A program made the translations under genes and the position numbers. DNA of 64,000 bases, taken from CBDFGT01 sp965247225 (lineage in GTDB: Bacteria; Pseudomonadota; Alphaproteobacteria; Rhizobiales; Rhizobiaceae). Below, piece by piece: positions 8,798 through 18,224 of this stretch (position 1 is its first letter; the number at the start of each line of letters is the position of its first letter). The stretch covers positions 1 to 64,000 of the forward strand of contig CBDFGT010000009.1 of NCBI GenBank assembly GCA_965247225.1, read 5' to 3'. The notes under the pieces were generated by a model. That model saw only the letters and a program-made list of their open reading frames with translations, was not told where the DNA came from and ran no database searches.

Positions 8798-11044
8798 ATG
8801 CGTCAGACAACCAGTTTCAACAGCGGCTGGAGCTTTGCATCCGGCTTCTCGCAAGCCTCGACCACAACAGTTCTTGATGGCACGCCAGTGACCCTGCCAC
8901 ACAACGCCGTGGACATGCCCTTCAACTATTTCGACGAGACCTGCTATCAGCGTGCCTTCACATACCAAAAGGTTATCGCAGCCTCTGACGCCTTTATCGG
9001 CAAGGAAGTTTCGGTTGTTTTCGACGGTGCCATGGCGGATGCCGAGGTCTATTTCAATGGCCAGAAGATCATCGCCCACAAGGACGGATATACGCCCTTT
9101 ACCGCGCGGCTGACTGGCCTTTTTCAGGCAGGAGACAATCTCCTGACAGTCAGGATCGACGGAACCGAAAACCCGGAAATTCCGCCTTTCGGCGGCCAGA
9201 TAGACTACCTGACCTATGCCGGGATCTATCGCGATGTCTGGCTGAAAGTAACCGGTCCTGTTTCCATTCATACCATGAAGATCGAGACATCCGGCACACT
9301 TGCCGATGCAAAGACGGTTTCCATACAGTGCGCCATTGCCAATCCGCAGGCGCTTGCCTTTGATGGCACCATCACTGCGACCTTGAAAGACAGCGCCGGA
9401 AATACCTTCGGAACCGCAACAGCCCATGTTTCGTCCGGCTGGGTCAATCTGATCATGGCCGATATACCCGGTATCAGCCTTTGGGATATCGACAATCCCA
9501 GCCTCTACACCATCACGCTGGATTTGCAGACCAATCATGGCACAGACAGCCTGACAGCACATTTCGGTTTTCGCACGGCAGAATTCACGCCGGAAGGCTT
9601 CCTTCTGAACGGAAAACCCCTGAAAATTCGGGGCCTCAATCGCCATCAGGCCTGGCCCTATGTCGGCTATGCCATGGGGCGCACGGCACAGGAACGCGAC
9701 GCCGAAATTCTGAAAAATACGCTGAAATGCAATCTTGTGCGCACCTCGCACTATCCGCAATCCAAATGGTTCCTCGACCATTGCGACCGCATAGGTCTTC
9801 TGGTGTTTGAAGAAATTCCCGGCTGGCAGCATATTGGTGGCGACGGCTGGAAACAGGAAGCCATAGAGAATGTGCGCCGGATGATTGAACGCGACTGGAA
9901 CCATCCGTCCATCATCATCTGGGGCGTGCGCATCAACGAAAGTCAGGACAGCCACGATTTCTATGTGGAAACAAACCGGCTCGCCCGTGCGCTGGACACG
10001 ACCCGCCAGACCGGCGGCGTGCGCTACATCACCGAAAGTGAATTCCTCGAAGACGTCTACACCATGAACGACTTCATCCAGGGGCAGGAGGAAATGCCGG
10101 GCCACAACAGGCCGCGGATCTCGCTGCGTGAACAGCAGGAGGTTACCGGCCAGCCGAAGAAAGTGCCTTACATTGTCACTGAATATAACGGCCACATGTA
10201 TCCCACCAAACGCCACGATCAGGAACAGCGCCAGGCAGAACATGTGCACAGGCATCTGGCCATCCTGAATGCCATGTATGGCGATACCGGCATTTCCGGA
10301 TGTATAGGCTGGTGCATGTTTGATTATAACACCCACAAGGATTTTGGCTCCGGGGACCGCATTTGCCATCATGGCGTCATGGACATGTTCCGCGAGCCGA
10401 AATTTGCAGCCTATGCCTATGCCAGCCAGTGTGAACCGTCCGAAGAGGTGATCCTGAAGCCGGTAACGTTCTGGGCGCGAGGAGAGCGCAATATCGGCGG
10501 TGTCCTGCCGCTCATTATCCTGACCAATTGTGATGAAGTCGAGATCCGCTACGGAAGCCATATCGTCAAGCGCATTGGACCTGACCGCGAAACCTATCCG
10601 CATCTGCCGCATCCGCCGGTCGTTCTGGATCACCGTCATTTCTCCAGGGATGAACTGGGGCGTTGGGGCATGAGCTGGCAGGATGTGGAATTCACAGGCT
10701 TTGTCGGTGGCAAGCCGGTTGCCAGCCTCAAAATGGTGGCAGATCCACTGCCGGCCACGCTGGAAGTGGAAGCAGACGGTCATAGCCTCAAGGCCGGGGA
10801 AAAAGACAGTCTGCGCGTCATCATCCGTGGTCTGGATCAGGCGGGGCAGTTGCTGCCTTTCCTTGATGATATCATCACGCTCAGGGTGAATGGTCCGGCA
10901 AAACTGCTGGGGCCGGACAGTCTGGCTCTGAACGGCGGAACCACAGGTTTCTGGCTGGAATCCACCGGTGAGGCGGGAAGCGTCACGGTCGATATCAGCG
11001 CCGCACGATTCAAAGGCCAGACACTTGCGATCACAGCAGCATGA
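8798..11044 (+). CDS. glycoside hydrolase family 2 protein (beta-galactosidase/glucuronidase type)
   Basis: 748 residues. The sugar-binding jelly-roll domain is N-terminal (MPFNYFDETCYQRAF to IYRDVWL, about residues 1-160), then an immunoglobulin-like domain, then the TIM barrel from about residue 270 (IRGLNRHQAWPYVG, RTSHYPQS, FEEIPGW). The likely acid/base Glu lies in WGVRINESQ and the nucleophile Glu in YIVTEYNGHM. There is no signal peptide, so it acts in the cytoplasm on imported oligosaccharide or glycoside. It is smaller than LacZ. Its place between permease and ATPase genes ties it to uptake. Exact substrate is not determinable. Confidence 0.9.
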   Translation: MRQTTSFNSGWSFASGFSQASTTTVLDGTPVTLPHNAVDMPFNYFDETCYQRAFTYQKVIAASDAFIGKEVSVVFDGAMADAEVYFNGQKIIAHKDGYTPFTARLTGLFQAGDNLLTVRIDGTENPEIPPFGGQIDYLTYAGIYRDVWLKVTGPVSIHTMKIETSGTLADAKTVSIQCAIANPQALAFDGTITATLKDSAGNTFGTATAHVSSGWVNLIMADIPGISLWDIDNPSLYTITLDLQTNHGTDSLTAHFGFRTAEFTPEGFLLNGKPLKIRGLNRHQAWPYVGYAMGRTAQERDAEILKNTLKCNLVRTSHYPQSKWFLDHCDRIGLLVFEEIPGWQHIGGDGWKQEAIENVRRMIERDWNHPSIIIWGVRINESQDSHDFYVETNRLARALDTTRQTGGVRYITESEFLEDVYTMNDFIQGQEEMPGHNRPRISLREQQEVTGQPKKVPYIVTEYNGHMYPTKRHDQEQRQAEHVHRHLAILNAMYGDTGISGCIGWCMFDYNTHKDFGSGDRICHHGVMDMFREPKFAAYAYASQCEPSEEVILKPVTFWARGERNIGGVLPLIILTNCDEVEIRYGSHIVKRIGPDRETYPHLPHPPVVLDHRHFSRDELGRWGMSWQDVEFTGFVGGKPVASLKMVADPLPATLEVEADGHSLKAGEKDSLRVIIRGLDQAGQLLPFLDDIITLRVNGPAKLLGPDSLALNGGTTGFWLESTGEAGSVTVDISAARFKGQTLAITAA

Positions 11045-11075
11045 AAGGCACAACGCCGTATTCGGGAGAAACAGC

Positions 11076-12158
11076 ATGAGCAATCTGGTCCTGCGGGATG
11101 TTCGCAAATCCTTTGGAGCAATAGATGTGATCAAGGGCGTCAGCCTGGACATAAAAGCCGGAGAATTTGTTGTGTTTGTCGGGCCTTCAGGCTGCGGCAA
11201 GTCCACATTGCTGCGCATGATCGCAGGCCTTGAGGACATCAGCGCAGGTGAGCTGGAAATCGGCGGCACGATCATGAACGATGTCGATCCCTCCAAACGC
11301 GGGATCGCCATGGTGTTTCAGTCCTATGCACTTTACCCGCATATGACAGTCCGCGAGAATATGGGCTTTGCCCTGCGGTTTGCGGGTGTTCCCGCGGCAG
11401 AGGTGGAACGTCAGGTCATGGAAGCAGCCCGTATTCTGGAGCTGGAATCCCTTCTGGATCGCAAGCCAAAGGCACTTTCCGGTGGCCAGCGCCAGCGCGT
11501 CGCCATTGGCCGCGCCATTGTACGCCATCCTGATGTATTCCTGTTTGACGAACCGCTGTCCAATCTCGATGCGGAATTGCGCGTCCATATGCGCATTGAA
11601 ATTGCCAGGCTGCACAAGAAGCTGGCAACAACCATTGTCTATGTCACCCATGACCAGGTGGAAGCCATGACACTGGCCGACAAGATTGTGGTATTGCGCG
11701 CCGGTGTTGTCGAACAGGTCGGTTCACCGCTGGAGCTTTACGACAATCCTGCCAACCTGTTCGTTGCAGGCTTCATCGGTTCGCCGAAAATGAACGTTTT
11801 CAAGGGCATTGTTGCGGCACTGGAAGGTGACCAGTGCCTGGTGCGTTTGCCGGAACTTGGCGATACCGTCATACCGGTCACCCTGAAAAGCCGTCATGCG
11901 GAAGCCGGGCAAAAGGTTTCGGTCGGTATACGCCCCGAGCATTTTTCCGAAAGCGGGTCTGCCCGGCTTGACCTGACTATTGCCATGATGGAACATCTGG
12001 GCGGCGAGAGCTTTGCCTATGCCAGCCATGGCACCGGAGAACTGGTGATTGTAAAACTGCACAATGGCCGGAACCTCAAATCCGGTGAACCGCTCAACGC
12101 CTTTTATGAACCGGCCTCAGCCCTTCTCTTTGATGAGAAGGGATTGCGCATCTGCTAG
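11076..12158 (+). CDS. sugar ABC transporter ATP-binding protein (MalK/UgpC-like)
   Basis: 360-residue ATPase energising the sugar importer. Walker A GPSGCGKSTLL (about residues 36-46), signature LSGGQRQRVAIGRA, Walker B VFLFDEPLSNLDAELR, and H-loop VYVTHDQVEAM are all present, followed by a C-terminal TOBE domain typical of MalK-type proteins. ATG at 11076 is preceded by GGGAGAA. It closes the operon; the next gene is convergent. MalK-like ATPases often serve several importers. Confidence 0.94.
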   Translation: MSNLVLRDVRKSFGAIDVIKGVSLDIKAGEFVVFVGPSGCGKSTLLRMIAGLEDISAGELEIGGTIMNDVDPSKRGIAMVFQSYALYPHMTVRENMGFALRFAGVPAAEVERQVMEAARILELESLLDRKPKALSGGQRQRVAIGRAIVRHPDVFLFDEPLSNLDAELRVHMRIEIARLHKKLATTIVYVTHDQVEAMTLADKIVVLRAGVVEQVGSPLELYDNPANLFVAGFIGSPKMNVFKGIVAALEGDQCLVRLPELGDTVIPVTLKSRHAEAGQKVSVGIRPEHFSESGSARLDLTIAMMEHLGGESFAYASHGTGELVIVKLHNGRNLKSGEPLNAFYEPASALLFDEKGLRIC

Positions 12159-12310
12159 GGCGTGTAGCACAAAACTGTACAATATCCGCGTTGATCAAGC
12201 GCTTTCTGGCTCAACACACACATACGCGATGGCATTTGGCAGGTTTGAACACGCCAAAGGAAAAGGATCGTATGGGCCGCGCAAGGCCGCTGGACACCGC
12301 AGCCTGAAGC

Positions 12311-13591
12311 TTATTGACGCACAGAACATTCCCGCATCGAAGCCTCTATGATATCCAGCGCCTCATTGAACACGGAATCCTGAATGGTGATCGGCGACAG
12401 AAACCGGATGACATTGCCGTAAACTCCACAGGTCAACAGGATCAGACCTTTTTCCAGCGCTTTCAGCCGTACGGCATTGGTAAAATCCGGGTTGGGCTGA
12501 TGACCGCCGGGAAGATTGAATTCCACAGCATTCATGAATCCGGGGCCACGGATATCAGCAATTTCCGGCACATCCTGACGCAGCGATTCCAGCCGCTGTT
12601 TCAGACGTCCGCCAAGCTGTTCGGCACGAGCGCAAAGCTGCTCTTCCGCAATCACATCCAGAACGGCGTGTGATGCTGCAATGCCGACAGGATTGCCGCC
12701 ATAGGTGCCGCCAAGACCACCCGGTCCCGGTCCGTCCATGATTTCGGCGCGGCCTGTGACGGCTGCCAGAGGAAAACCGCCGGCCAGACCCTTGGCCATG
12801 GTGGTAATGTCAGCAGCAACGGTGTGGTGCTCCATGGCAAACATCTTGCCGGTGCGGGCAAAGCCGGTCTGCACTTCATCGGCAATCAGCAAAATGCCAT
12901 GCTTGTCGCAAATCTCGCGCAATGCCACCATAAAGGCGCGCGGCACTTCATAAAAACCACCCTCGCCCTGCACAGGCTCAACAATAATGGCCGCAACCCG
13001 GTTGGGGTCCACATCCGCCTTGAACAGCTTGTCAAGGACGGAAAGCGATTCCTCAACCGAAGTGCCGTGCATTTCAACCGGGAAAGGCGCGTGATAAATA
13101 TCGCTCATCATCGCACCGAAACCCACCTTGTAGGGAACCACCTTGCCGGTCAGCGCCATGCCCATGAATGTGCGGCCATGGAAAGCGCCCGTAAAGGCAA
13201 TCACCGCCGAGCGGCCCGTGGCGGCACGGGCAATCTTCACGGCATTTTCCACCGCTTCTGCACCGGTTGTCACAAAAATCGTCTTCTTGGCAAAATTGCC
13301 CGGCACCAGATCGTTCAGGCGTTCAGCCAGATGTATGTAGTTCTCATAAGGAATAACCTGATGGCAGGTATGGGTGAACCGGTCGAGCTGGGTCTTGACC
13401 GCTTCAATAACCCTGGGATGGCGATGGCCGGTATTGACCACGGCAATGCCAGCGCCAAAATCAATGTAACGGTTTCCCTCGACATCCCAGATTTCTGCAT
13501 TTTCCGCGCGGTCAGCATAAATCTGCGTCATAACACCGACACCACGGGAAATGGCATCGACCTTGCGCACGGAAATCTCAGCATTTTTCAT
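12311..13591 (-). CDS. gabT: 4-aminobutyrate aminotransferase (class III)
   Basis: 426-residue PLP enzyme that moves the amino group of GABA (or a similar omega-amino acid) to 2-oxoglutarate. Class III hallmarks are visible: VTTGAEAVENAVKIARAATGR, GAFHGRTFMGMALTGK, LLIADEVQTGFARTG, and the PLP lysine in TTMAKGLAGGFPLAAV. Length and motifs match GabT. No gabD is adjacent. It is a single leftward gene, with the mntH gene upstream in the same direction but 220 bases away. Confidence 0.88.
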   Translation of the reverse strand: MKNAEISVRKVDAISRGVGVMTQIYADRAENAEIWDVEGNRYIDFGAGIAVVNTGHRHPRVIEAVKTQLDRFTHTCHQVIPYENYIHLAERLNDLVPGNFAKKTIFVTTGAEAVENAVKIARAATGRSAVIAFTGAFHGRTFMGMALTGKVVPYKVGFGAMMSDIYHAPFPVEMHGTSVEESLSVLDKLFKADVDPNRVAAIIVEPVQGEGGFYEVPRAFMVALREICDKHGILLIADEVQTGFARTGKMFAMEHHTVAADITTMAKGLAGGFPLAAVTGRAEIMDGPGPGGLGGTYGGNPVGIAASHAVLDVIAEEQLCARAEQLGGRLKQRLESLRQDVPEIADIRGPGFMNAVEFNLPGGHQPNPDFTNAVRLKALEKGLILLTCGVYGNVIRFLSPITIQDSVFNEALDIIEASMRECSVRQ

Positions 13592-13708
13592 CGGAATATC
13601 CTCACCTTTTGTGCGGCGCAGTTTGCGCTCTATTTTGCCAAGATTATCACCGGCAGAGGCTGCGTCCAGTACAAAATGGCAAACCTGTCGCGATTGGGCG
13701 ACACGCCC

Positions 13709-13815
13709 TGAAGCATGTCGCGCAAAAGTGTGCAGCGGTTTTGCGATAACGACATGCGTACAAACAAAGACTTGAAGAGTGGCAATCGAATCCGGAAGAT
13801 CGCAACACGCTTTAA
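13709..13815. repeat. degenerate interspersed palindromic element of the Rhizobiales type
   Basis: The stretch starting GCATGTCGCGCAAAAGTG and containing GATAACGACATGCG has GCATGTC/GACATGC arms, and a second part ends in ACGCTTTAAAG. From memory, near-identical intergenic elements occur in many copies in Brucella, Ochrobactrum and rhizobia. The copy here fills most of the space between gabT and mntH and slightly overlaps the mntH 3' end. The second half is degenerate. Confidence 0.6.
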
Positions 13816-15161
13816 AGTCCGGAGAAGAAATCGGCGAGAAGCTTGATATTGAGCACGATGATGATACCCGCAGTCAGCGAGGCCAGCAGCGTGACCCAGC
13901 GCGGCGCTACAAATTCGCCCATTTTGGCCCTGTCGGCGGTAAACATGACAAGCGGCACGACGGCAAAAGGCAATTGCAGGCTGAGGACAACCTGGCTGAG
14001 AACCAGCATCTCGGCTGTTCCGCTTTCCCCATAGGCAATGGTGATCACGGCTGCCGGAACAATGGCGATAACTCTTGTAATCAGGCGGCGCAGCCATGGC
14101 GCAAGCTGGATGTTCAAAAACCCTTCCATGACGGCCTGGCCCGCCATGGTGGCCGTGACAGTGGAATTGAGGCCGCAAGCCAGAAGCGCGATGGCAAACA
14201 ATGTCGGTGCGATCGCACTTCCCAGGAGCGGTGCAAGCAAGGTATGCGCCTCGCCCAGCTCGGCAACCGTTGTATTGCCCGTTTCATAAAAGGCAGCAGC
14301 AGCCAGAATCAGGATGGAGGCATTGACGAGGAGTGCCAGCATCAGCGCGATAGTGGAATCAACGGTGGAATAGAAAATTGCGCTCCATTTTCCAGCCGGC
14401 GTATGCTCGTAGGCCCGTGTCTGCACGATGGCAGAGTGCAGATAGAGATTATGCGGCATGACGGTTGCTCCGATAATACCAAGCGCCAGATAGAGCATAT
14501 CCGGATTGGTGACGATATCCGTGGTCGGCGCAAAGCCTGCAATCACCGCACCCCAGTTGGGGTCTGCCATGGCAATCTGCACGCCAAAACACACGGCAAT
14601 GACCCCAAGCAGCGTTACGATCAGCGCCTCGATATAGCGAAAGCCCAGGTTTTGCAGGAACAGGACCAGAAACACGTCCAGCGATGTCAGGATAACGCCG
14701 ATCTCCAGCGGAATACCGAACAGCAGGTTGAGCCCGATCGCCGTGCCGATCACCTCCGCAAGGTCTGTTGCGCAAATCGCCGCTTCCGCCAAAACCCACA
14801 AGGGGAAGGAAATATAGGCGGGAAAGCTGTCGCGGCAGGCCTGCGCGAGGTCGCGTCCGGTGGCAACACCCAGACGGGCACACAGCGCCTGCAGCAGGAT
14901 CGCCATGATATTGGAAAGCAGGGCCACTACCAGCAGCGCATAGCCGAATTTTGAGCCGCCGGCCAGCGAAGTCGCCCAGTTGCCAGGGTCCATATAGCCA
15001 ACGGCAACCAGATAACCCGGCCCCAGAAACGCAAAGAGGCGGCCTATTCCCGGCTTCCGTGGAACAGCCACAGACCCGTGGACCTCTGCCAGGGGTGGCT
15101 CGCCGCGCTCACGGTTCCAGCCTGAAAAAGGCGACGAACCCGGTGTGTTTTTCATATCCAT
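13812..15161 (-). CDS. mntH: Nramp-family Mn(II)/H+ symporter
   Basis: Inner-membrane manganese importer with about eleven hydrophobic segments. The Nramp metal-site motifs are clear: DPGNW in the first helix (GYMDPGNWATSLAGG) and MPHNLYLHSA in the sixth. The ATG at 15161 gives 449 residues. An upstream ATG at 15200 would start only three bases from the palindrome at 15203, which probably overlaps the promoter, so the shorter start is preferred. The gene stands alone. Confidence 0.93.
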   Translation of the reverse strand: MDMKNTPGSSPFSGWNRERGEPPLAEVHGSVAVPRKPGIGRLFAFLGPGYLVAVGYMDPGNWATSLAGGSKFGYALLVVALLSNIMAILLQALCARLGVATGRDLAQACRDSFPAYISFPLWVLAEAAICATDLAEVIGTAIGLNLLFGIPLEIGVILTSLDVFLVLFLQNLGFRYIEALIVTLLGVIAVCFGVQIAMADPNWGAVIAGFAPTTDIVTNPDMLYLALGIIGATVMPHNLYLHSAIVQTRAYEHTPAGKWSAIFYSTVDSTIALMLALLVNASILILAAAAFYETGNTTVAELGEAHTLLAPLLGSAIAPTLFAIALLACGLNSTVTATMAGQAVMEGFLNIQLAPWLRRLITRVIAIVPAAVITIAYGESGTAEMLVLSQVVLSLQLPFAVVPLVMFTADRAKMGEFVAPRWVTLLASLTAGIIIVLNIKLLADFFSGL

Positions 15162-15202
15162 TTTATGTCCAGCCAAATCATTTAACAAATATGAGGACAT
15201 CT

Positions 15203-15226
15203 AAATGCAAGTCATTCGCATTTGCA
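15203..15226. promoter_or_regulatory. Fur/Mur-type palindrome upstream of mntH
   Basis: AAATGC at 15203-15208 and GCATTT at 15218-15223 form a 6-base inverted repeat with a 9-base spacer. The same stretch also contains TGCAA at 15206 and TTGCA at 15222 in inverted orientation. This resembles Mur/Fur operators found upstream of Mn transporters in rhizobia. Repression by a Mn-bound Mur/Fur protein is inferred. Confidence 0.5.
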
Positions 15227-15269
15227 ACAAAAAAATGAAACACAATCTCATCACTGTGTATCAATCACG

Positions 15270-15695
15270 CTAAACGGAACTGAGCAGAATGCTGGTTTCG
15301 CTGTTGAGAACGCCGTCAATCTGGCGCACGGCCAGAAGCACACGATCAAAGTCTGAGAGGTTGGCAGCATGGATTTCGGCCACCAGATCCCATGCACCAT
15401 TGGTCGTGTGCAGGGCATGCAGCTCCGGCAGCCCGTGCAGCCGCCGGATCACATGTGTTGTTGATTTGCCGGTCACTTCAATCGACATGATGGCCCGCAC
15501 ACCCTTGTCACCATAATCTTCGCGCACCCGGATGGTAAAACCCAGGACAGCACCGCTGGCCTGCATGCGGGCCAGACGGTTTTCCACAGTTGCGCGCGAT
15601 ACGGACAGCATCTGCGCTACCTTGGACATGGCAGCCCGGCCGTCGCGGCGCAGGACGGCAATGATGCGGTGATCAAGCTCATCAAAATTGTGCAT
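15270..15695 (-). CDS. Lrp/AsnC-family transcriptional regulator
   Basis: 141 residues from ATG at 15695 (MHNFDELDHRIIAVLRRDGR); an in-frame start at 15743 would add 16 atypical residues. The N-terminal winged helix includes SKVAQMLSVSRATVENRLARM, and the C-terminal RAM/AsnC effector domain follows from about residue 65. Lrp-type proteins sense amino acids. It is divergent from the ornithine cyclodeaminase-like gene at 15865 and probably controls it. Confidence 0.9.
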   Translation of the reverse strand: MHNFDELDHRIIAVLRRDGRAAMSKVAQMLSVSRATVENRLARMQASGAVLGFTIRVREDYGDKGVRAIMSIEVTGKSTTHVIRRLHGLPELHALHTTNGAWDLVAEIHAANLSDFDRVLLAVRQIDGVLNSETSILLSSV

Positions 15696-15864
15696 ACGCA
15701 ATCTGTATAGCATCACTATGCAAAATGCCAGAAAATTGCGCAAAACCGGTCAGAAATTGGCATTTCTACTGGCCTTGAGAACACATATCATCGCTTTATA
15801 GCGTGTCGTCAATGATAGGTTGGGCGTGGCGCGAGACGGATTTTCACATGAGCGGAGAGAAACT

Positions 15865-16914
15865 ATGGTTCAGTTTGTTGATGTCGGGCATCTTGCGGGT
15901 CTGGTCAATGCCGTCGGTGTGGAGCAGATGATCAGGGGCATGGCCGCCTGCATTGAGGCGGATTTTCGCCGCTGGCCGGAATTTCACAAGATTGCCCGTG
16001 TTCCCGCCCATTCCCCGCAGGGCGTGATCGAGCTGATGCCGACCAGCGATGCGGATCTCTATTCCTTCAAATATGTCAACGGCCATCCGGGCAATACCCG
16101 CAGCGGCCATCAGACCGTAACAGCCTTTGGCATGCTGGCAGACATGAAAACCGGCTACCCGCTATTCATGTCGGAAATGACCATTTTGACCGCCCTGCGC
16201 ACAGCAGCAACATCCGCGCTCGTTGCCCGCTACCTTGCACGCCAGGATTCAAAAACCATGGCCATCATCGGCCTTGGAGCCCAGTCTGAATTTCAGGCTC
16301 TGGGTTTCCGCGCCCTTCTGGGCATAAGGCAGTTGCAGGTCTTTGACATTGATGCCGGTGCCTTTGCAAAATTCCGCGCCAATCTCGAACCGCTGGGCTT
16401 TGCTATCCTGCGCTGCGAGAGTGTTGGGCAGGCGGTTCTGGGAGCCGATATCATCACCACCATTACTGCCGACAAGGCGAGTGCCACGATCCTGTCGGAC
16501 AACATGATCGGCGCAGGTGTTCATATCAACGCGGTGGGTGGCGATTGCCCCGGCAAGACGGAACTGCAGAAGGCCATTTTGAACCGTGCCGATGTATTTG
16601 TTGAATTTCCGCCACAGACCCGCATCGAGGGCGAGATCCAGCAAATGCCGGAGGATTTTCCCGTCACCGAACTCTGGCAGGTGATGCGCGGCGAAAAACC
16701 TGGTCGCACATCACGCGACCAGATCACCCTGTTTGATTCCGTCGGCTTTGCAATAGAAGATTTCTCGGCCCTGCGCTTCCTGCGTGATCAGGTGCAGGAA
16801 ACCGGTTTCTATGCCGAGATCGACCTTGTGGCCGAACCGGAAGACCCGCGCAACCTGTTCGGCGAGCTGGCCCGGTCGACAAAAGCCGATATGACGCTCC
16901 GATCCGTGGCCTGA
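15865..16914 (+). CDS. ornithine cyclodeaminase/mu-crystallin family protein
   Basis: 349 residues. The family converts ornithine to proline with NAD recycling, or reduces related cyclic imines. The N-terminal substrate domain shows the conserved KYVNGHPGN and MSEMTILTALRTAATSALVA blocks; the NAD-binding fold is around IIGLGAQSEFQALGF with an acidic FDID at the end of the second strand. ATG at 15865 follows GGAGAG. Its neighbours are a divergent Lrp regulator and a convergent Rieske oxygenase, so ornithine-to-proline conversion or a proline-betaine branch are both possible. Confidence 0.88.
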   Translation: MVQFVDVGHLAGLVNAVGVEQMIRGMAACIEADFRRWPEFHKIARVPAHSPQGVIELMPTSDADLYSFKYVNGHPGNTRSGHQTVTAFGMLADMKTGYPLFMSEMTILTALRTAATSALVARYLARQDSKTMAIIGLGAQSEFQALGFRALLGIRQLQVFDIDAGAFAKFRANLEPLGFAILRCESVGQAVLGADIITTITADKASATILSDNMIGAGVHINAVGGDCPGKTELQKAILNRADVFVEFPPQTRIEGEIQQMPEDFPVTELWQVMRGEKPGRTSRDQITLFDSVGFAIEDFSALRFLRDQVQETGFYAEIDLVAEPEDPRNLFGELARSTKADMTLRSVA

Positions 16915-16937
16915 AATACAGGCCACAAACAGGTCGC

Positions 16938-18167
16938 TTATCCGGCACGCCGGATCTCTTCCAGATACCAGTTGATGTAGCGCAGTTCGTTATACTCCAT
17001 GGGCGCAATCGGTCCCGGCACAAAAAACCGGGACTGCACACCGCGCGCCGTATGTTCGATGATCGCCTTGTCCTCGTCTGTCGTTACAGACCAGAGCCAG
17101 ACGAGTTTTTGCAGATCATAGTCGCGGCCTTCTTCAGCTTTTGCGTCAACAAGCCAGACCAGCTCCATTTCCGAGGTTTCCGCAGTCAGCGGAATGAAGC
17201 GATAGATCATCCCGTGGTCCGCATAGCAGACCAGGAACGAGGTTCCTCCCAGATGGATTGAGGTTACCCCGCCGTCAAAATCTGTAAAGCGTCCCATCAA
17301 GGGTGCTACAGGCGATCCGTCCTCGCTTCCACTTTTCGCACCATCATAAAGAGCATAACGAAAAGCATGAACAGTTTCCCTGCCGCCATCCGACGACTGC
17401 CAGAGATTGGCCGAGCCGACCGTGATACCCAGCACACAGGTGCGTGCCTCCATGGCTGTGTTCAAGGCCTCGATCATGTCAAGAGGCTGTTCCAGCGCAT
17501 GAGTTTTTGAATATTCCGGGTGCGCCGGGCCACAGTGATAGCACTCCACATAGTTTTCGACTGCGAGTTTCCAGTTCGCATCGATCTTGTAGCGCTGGCG
17601 ATGCGCCACCTTGGCAGACCCCCAGCCATATTGCCCGCAGGTGGCATGCAATACATTCTCCACTTCGGAAAAATCCAGAGGCTCCTGCGCAAAACTGATA
17701 AAGATCAGACCTTCTGCCACGCGAACATGCAATTTTTTAAGGCCATGCTCTTCGCGCCTGAAATCCTTGGGCATCAGCCGGGCGGCCTTCAGCGCACCGT
17801 CATTGCCATAGGTCCAGGCGTGATAGGGACAGACGAAATTGCGGGCATTGCCCTTTTCCCTGGTGCACACTTCCGCACCCCGGTGGCGACAGACATTCAG
17901 CAGTGCGTGCACCGTGCCGTCGGCATGCCGGGTGATGATCACCTGCTCGCTTCCCAGCCGGAACAGTTCAAAGTCATTGGCAGATGGAATGATGCTTTCA
18001 TGCCCCACACAATGCCAATGGCGGAAGAACACGCGCTCCAGATCCCGCTCGAAAATATCATGATCATGATAGAAGGGCCGTGCCAGACCATGGCCCGCGC
18101 GGTGCTGGTCGACCAGCTGGTCTATCCGGTCCTGTGATGGCTGCGATTGAATGTCCGTGGCAAGCAT
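16938..18167 (-). CDS. Rieske non-heme iron oxygenase, alpha subunit (GbcA-like)
   Basis: 409-residue ring-hydroxylating-type oxygenase. The Rieske cluster ligands are C93-x-H95 (NVCRHRGAE) and C113-x2-H116 (FVCPYHAW). The mononuclear iron site is in the catalytic domain around VENYVECYHCGPAHPEY. The closest known roles are N-demethylation of quaternary amines such as glycine betaine (GbcA) or proline betaine, releasing formaldehyde. The two dehydrogenases just upstream support glycine betaine or a related methylated amine as substrate. No reductase partner (GbcB) is encoded nearby. It ends the leftward operon. Confidence 0.85.
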   Translation of the reverse strand: MLATDIQSQPSQDRIDQLVDQHRAGHGLARPFYHDHDIFERDLERVFFRHWHCVGHESIIPSANDFELFRLGSEQVIITRHADGTVHALLNVCRHRGAEVCTREKGNARNFVCPYHAWTYGNDGALKAARLMPKDFRREEHGLKKLHVRVAEGLIFISFAQEPLDFSEVENVLHATCGQYGWGSAKVAHRQRYKIDANWKLAVENYVECYHCGPAHPEYSKTHALEQPLDMIEALNTAMEARTCVLGITVGSANLWQSSDGGRETVHAFRYALYDGAKSGSEDGSPVAPLMGRFTDFDGGVTSIHLGGTSFLVCYADHGMIYRFIPLTAETSEMELVWLVDAKAEEGRDYDLQKLVWLWSVTTDEDKAIIEHTARGVQSRFFVPGPIAPMEYNELRYINWYLEEIRRAG

Positions 18168-18224
18168 GAGTGACCTCCGGTAATGATAGATTCTGCAAAT
18201 CTCGGTCAGATAGGCTGTGTACGC

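Noticed and set aside
8777..11311. Long leftward open frame (over 800 codons) opposite the GH2 hydrolase
   Set aside because: The rightward frame has clear GH2 domains and catalytic residues; the opposite frame has no recognisable domain and spans the end of one gene and the start of the next. It is a codon-bias shadow.
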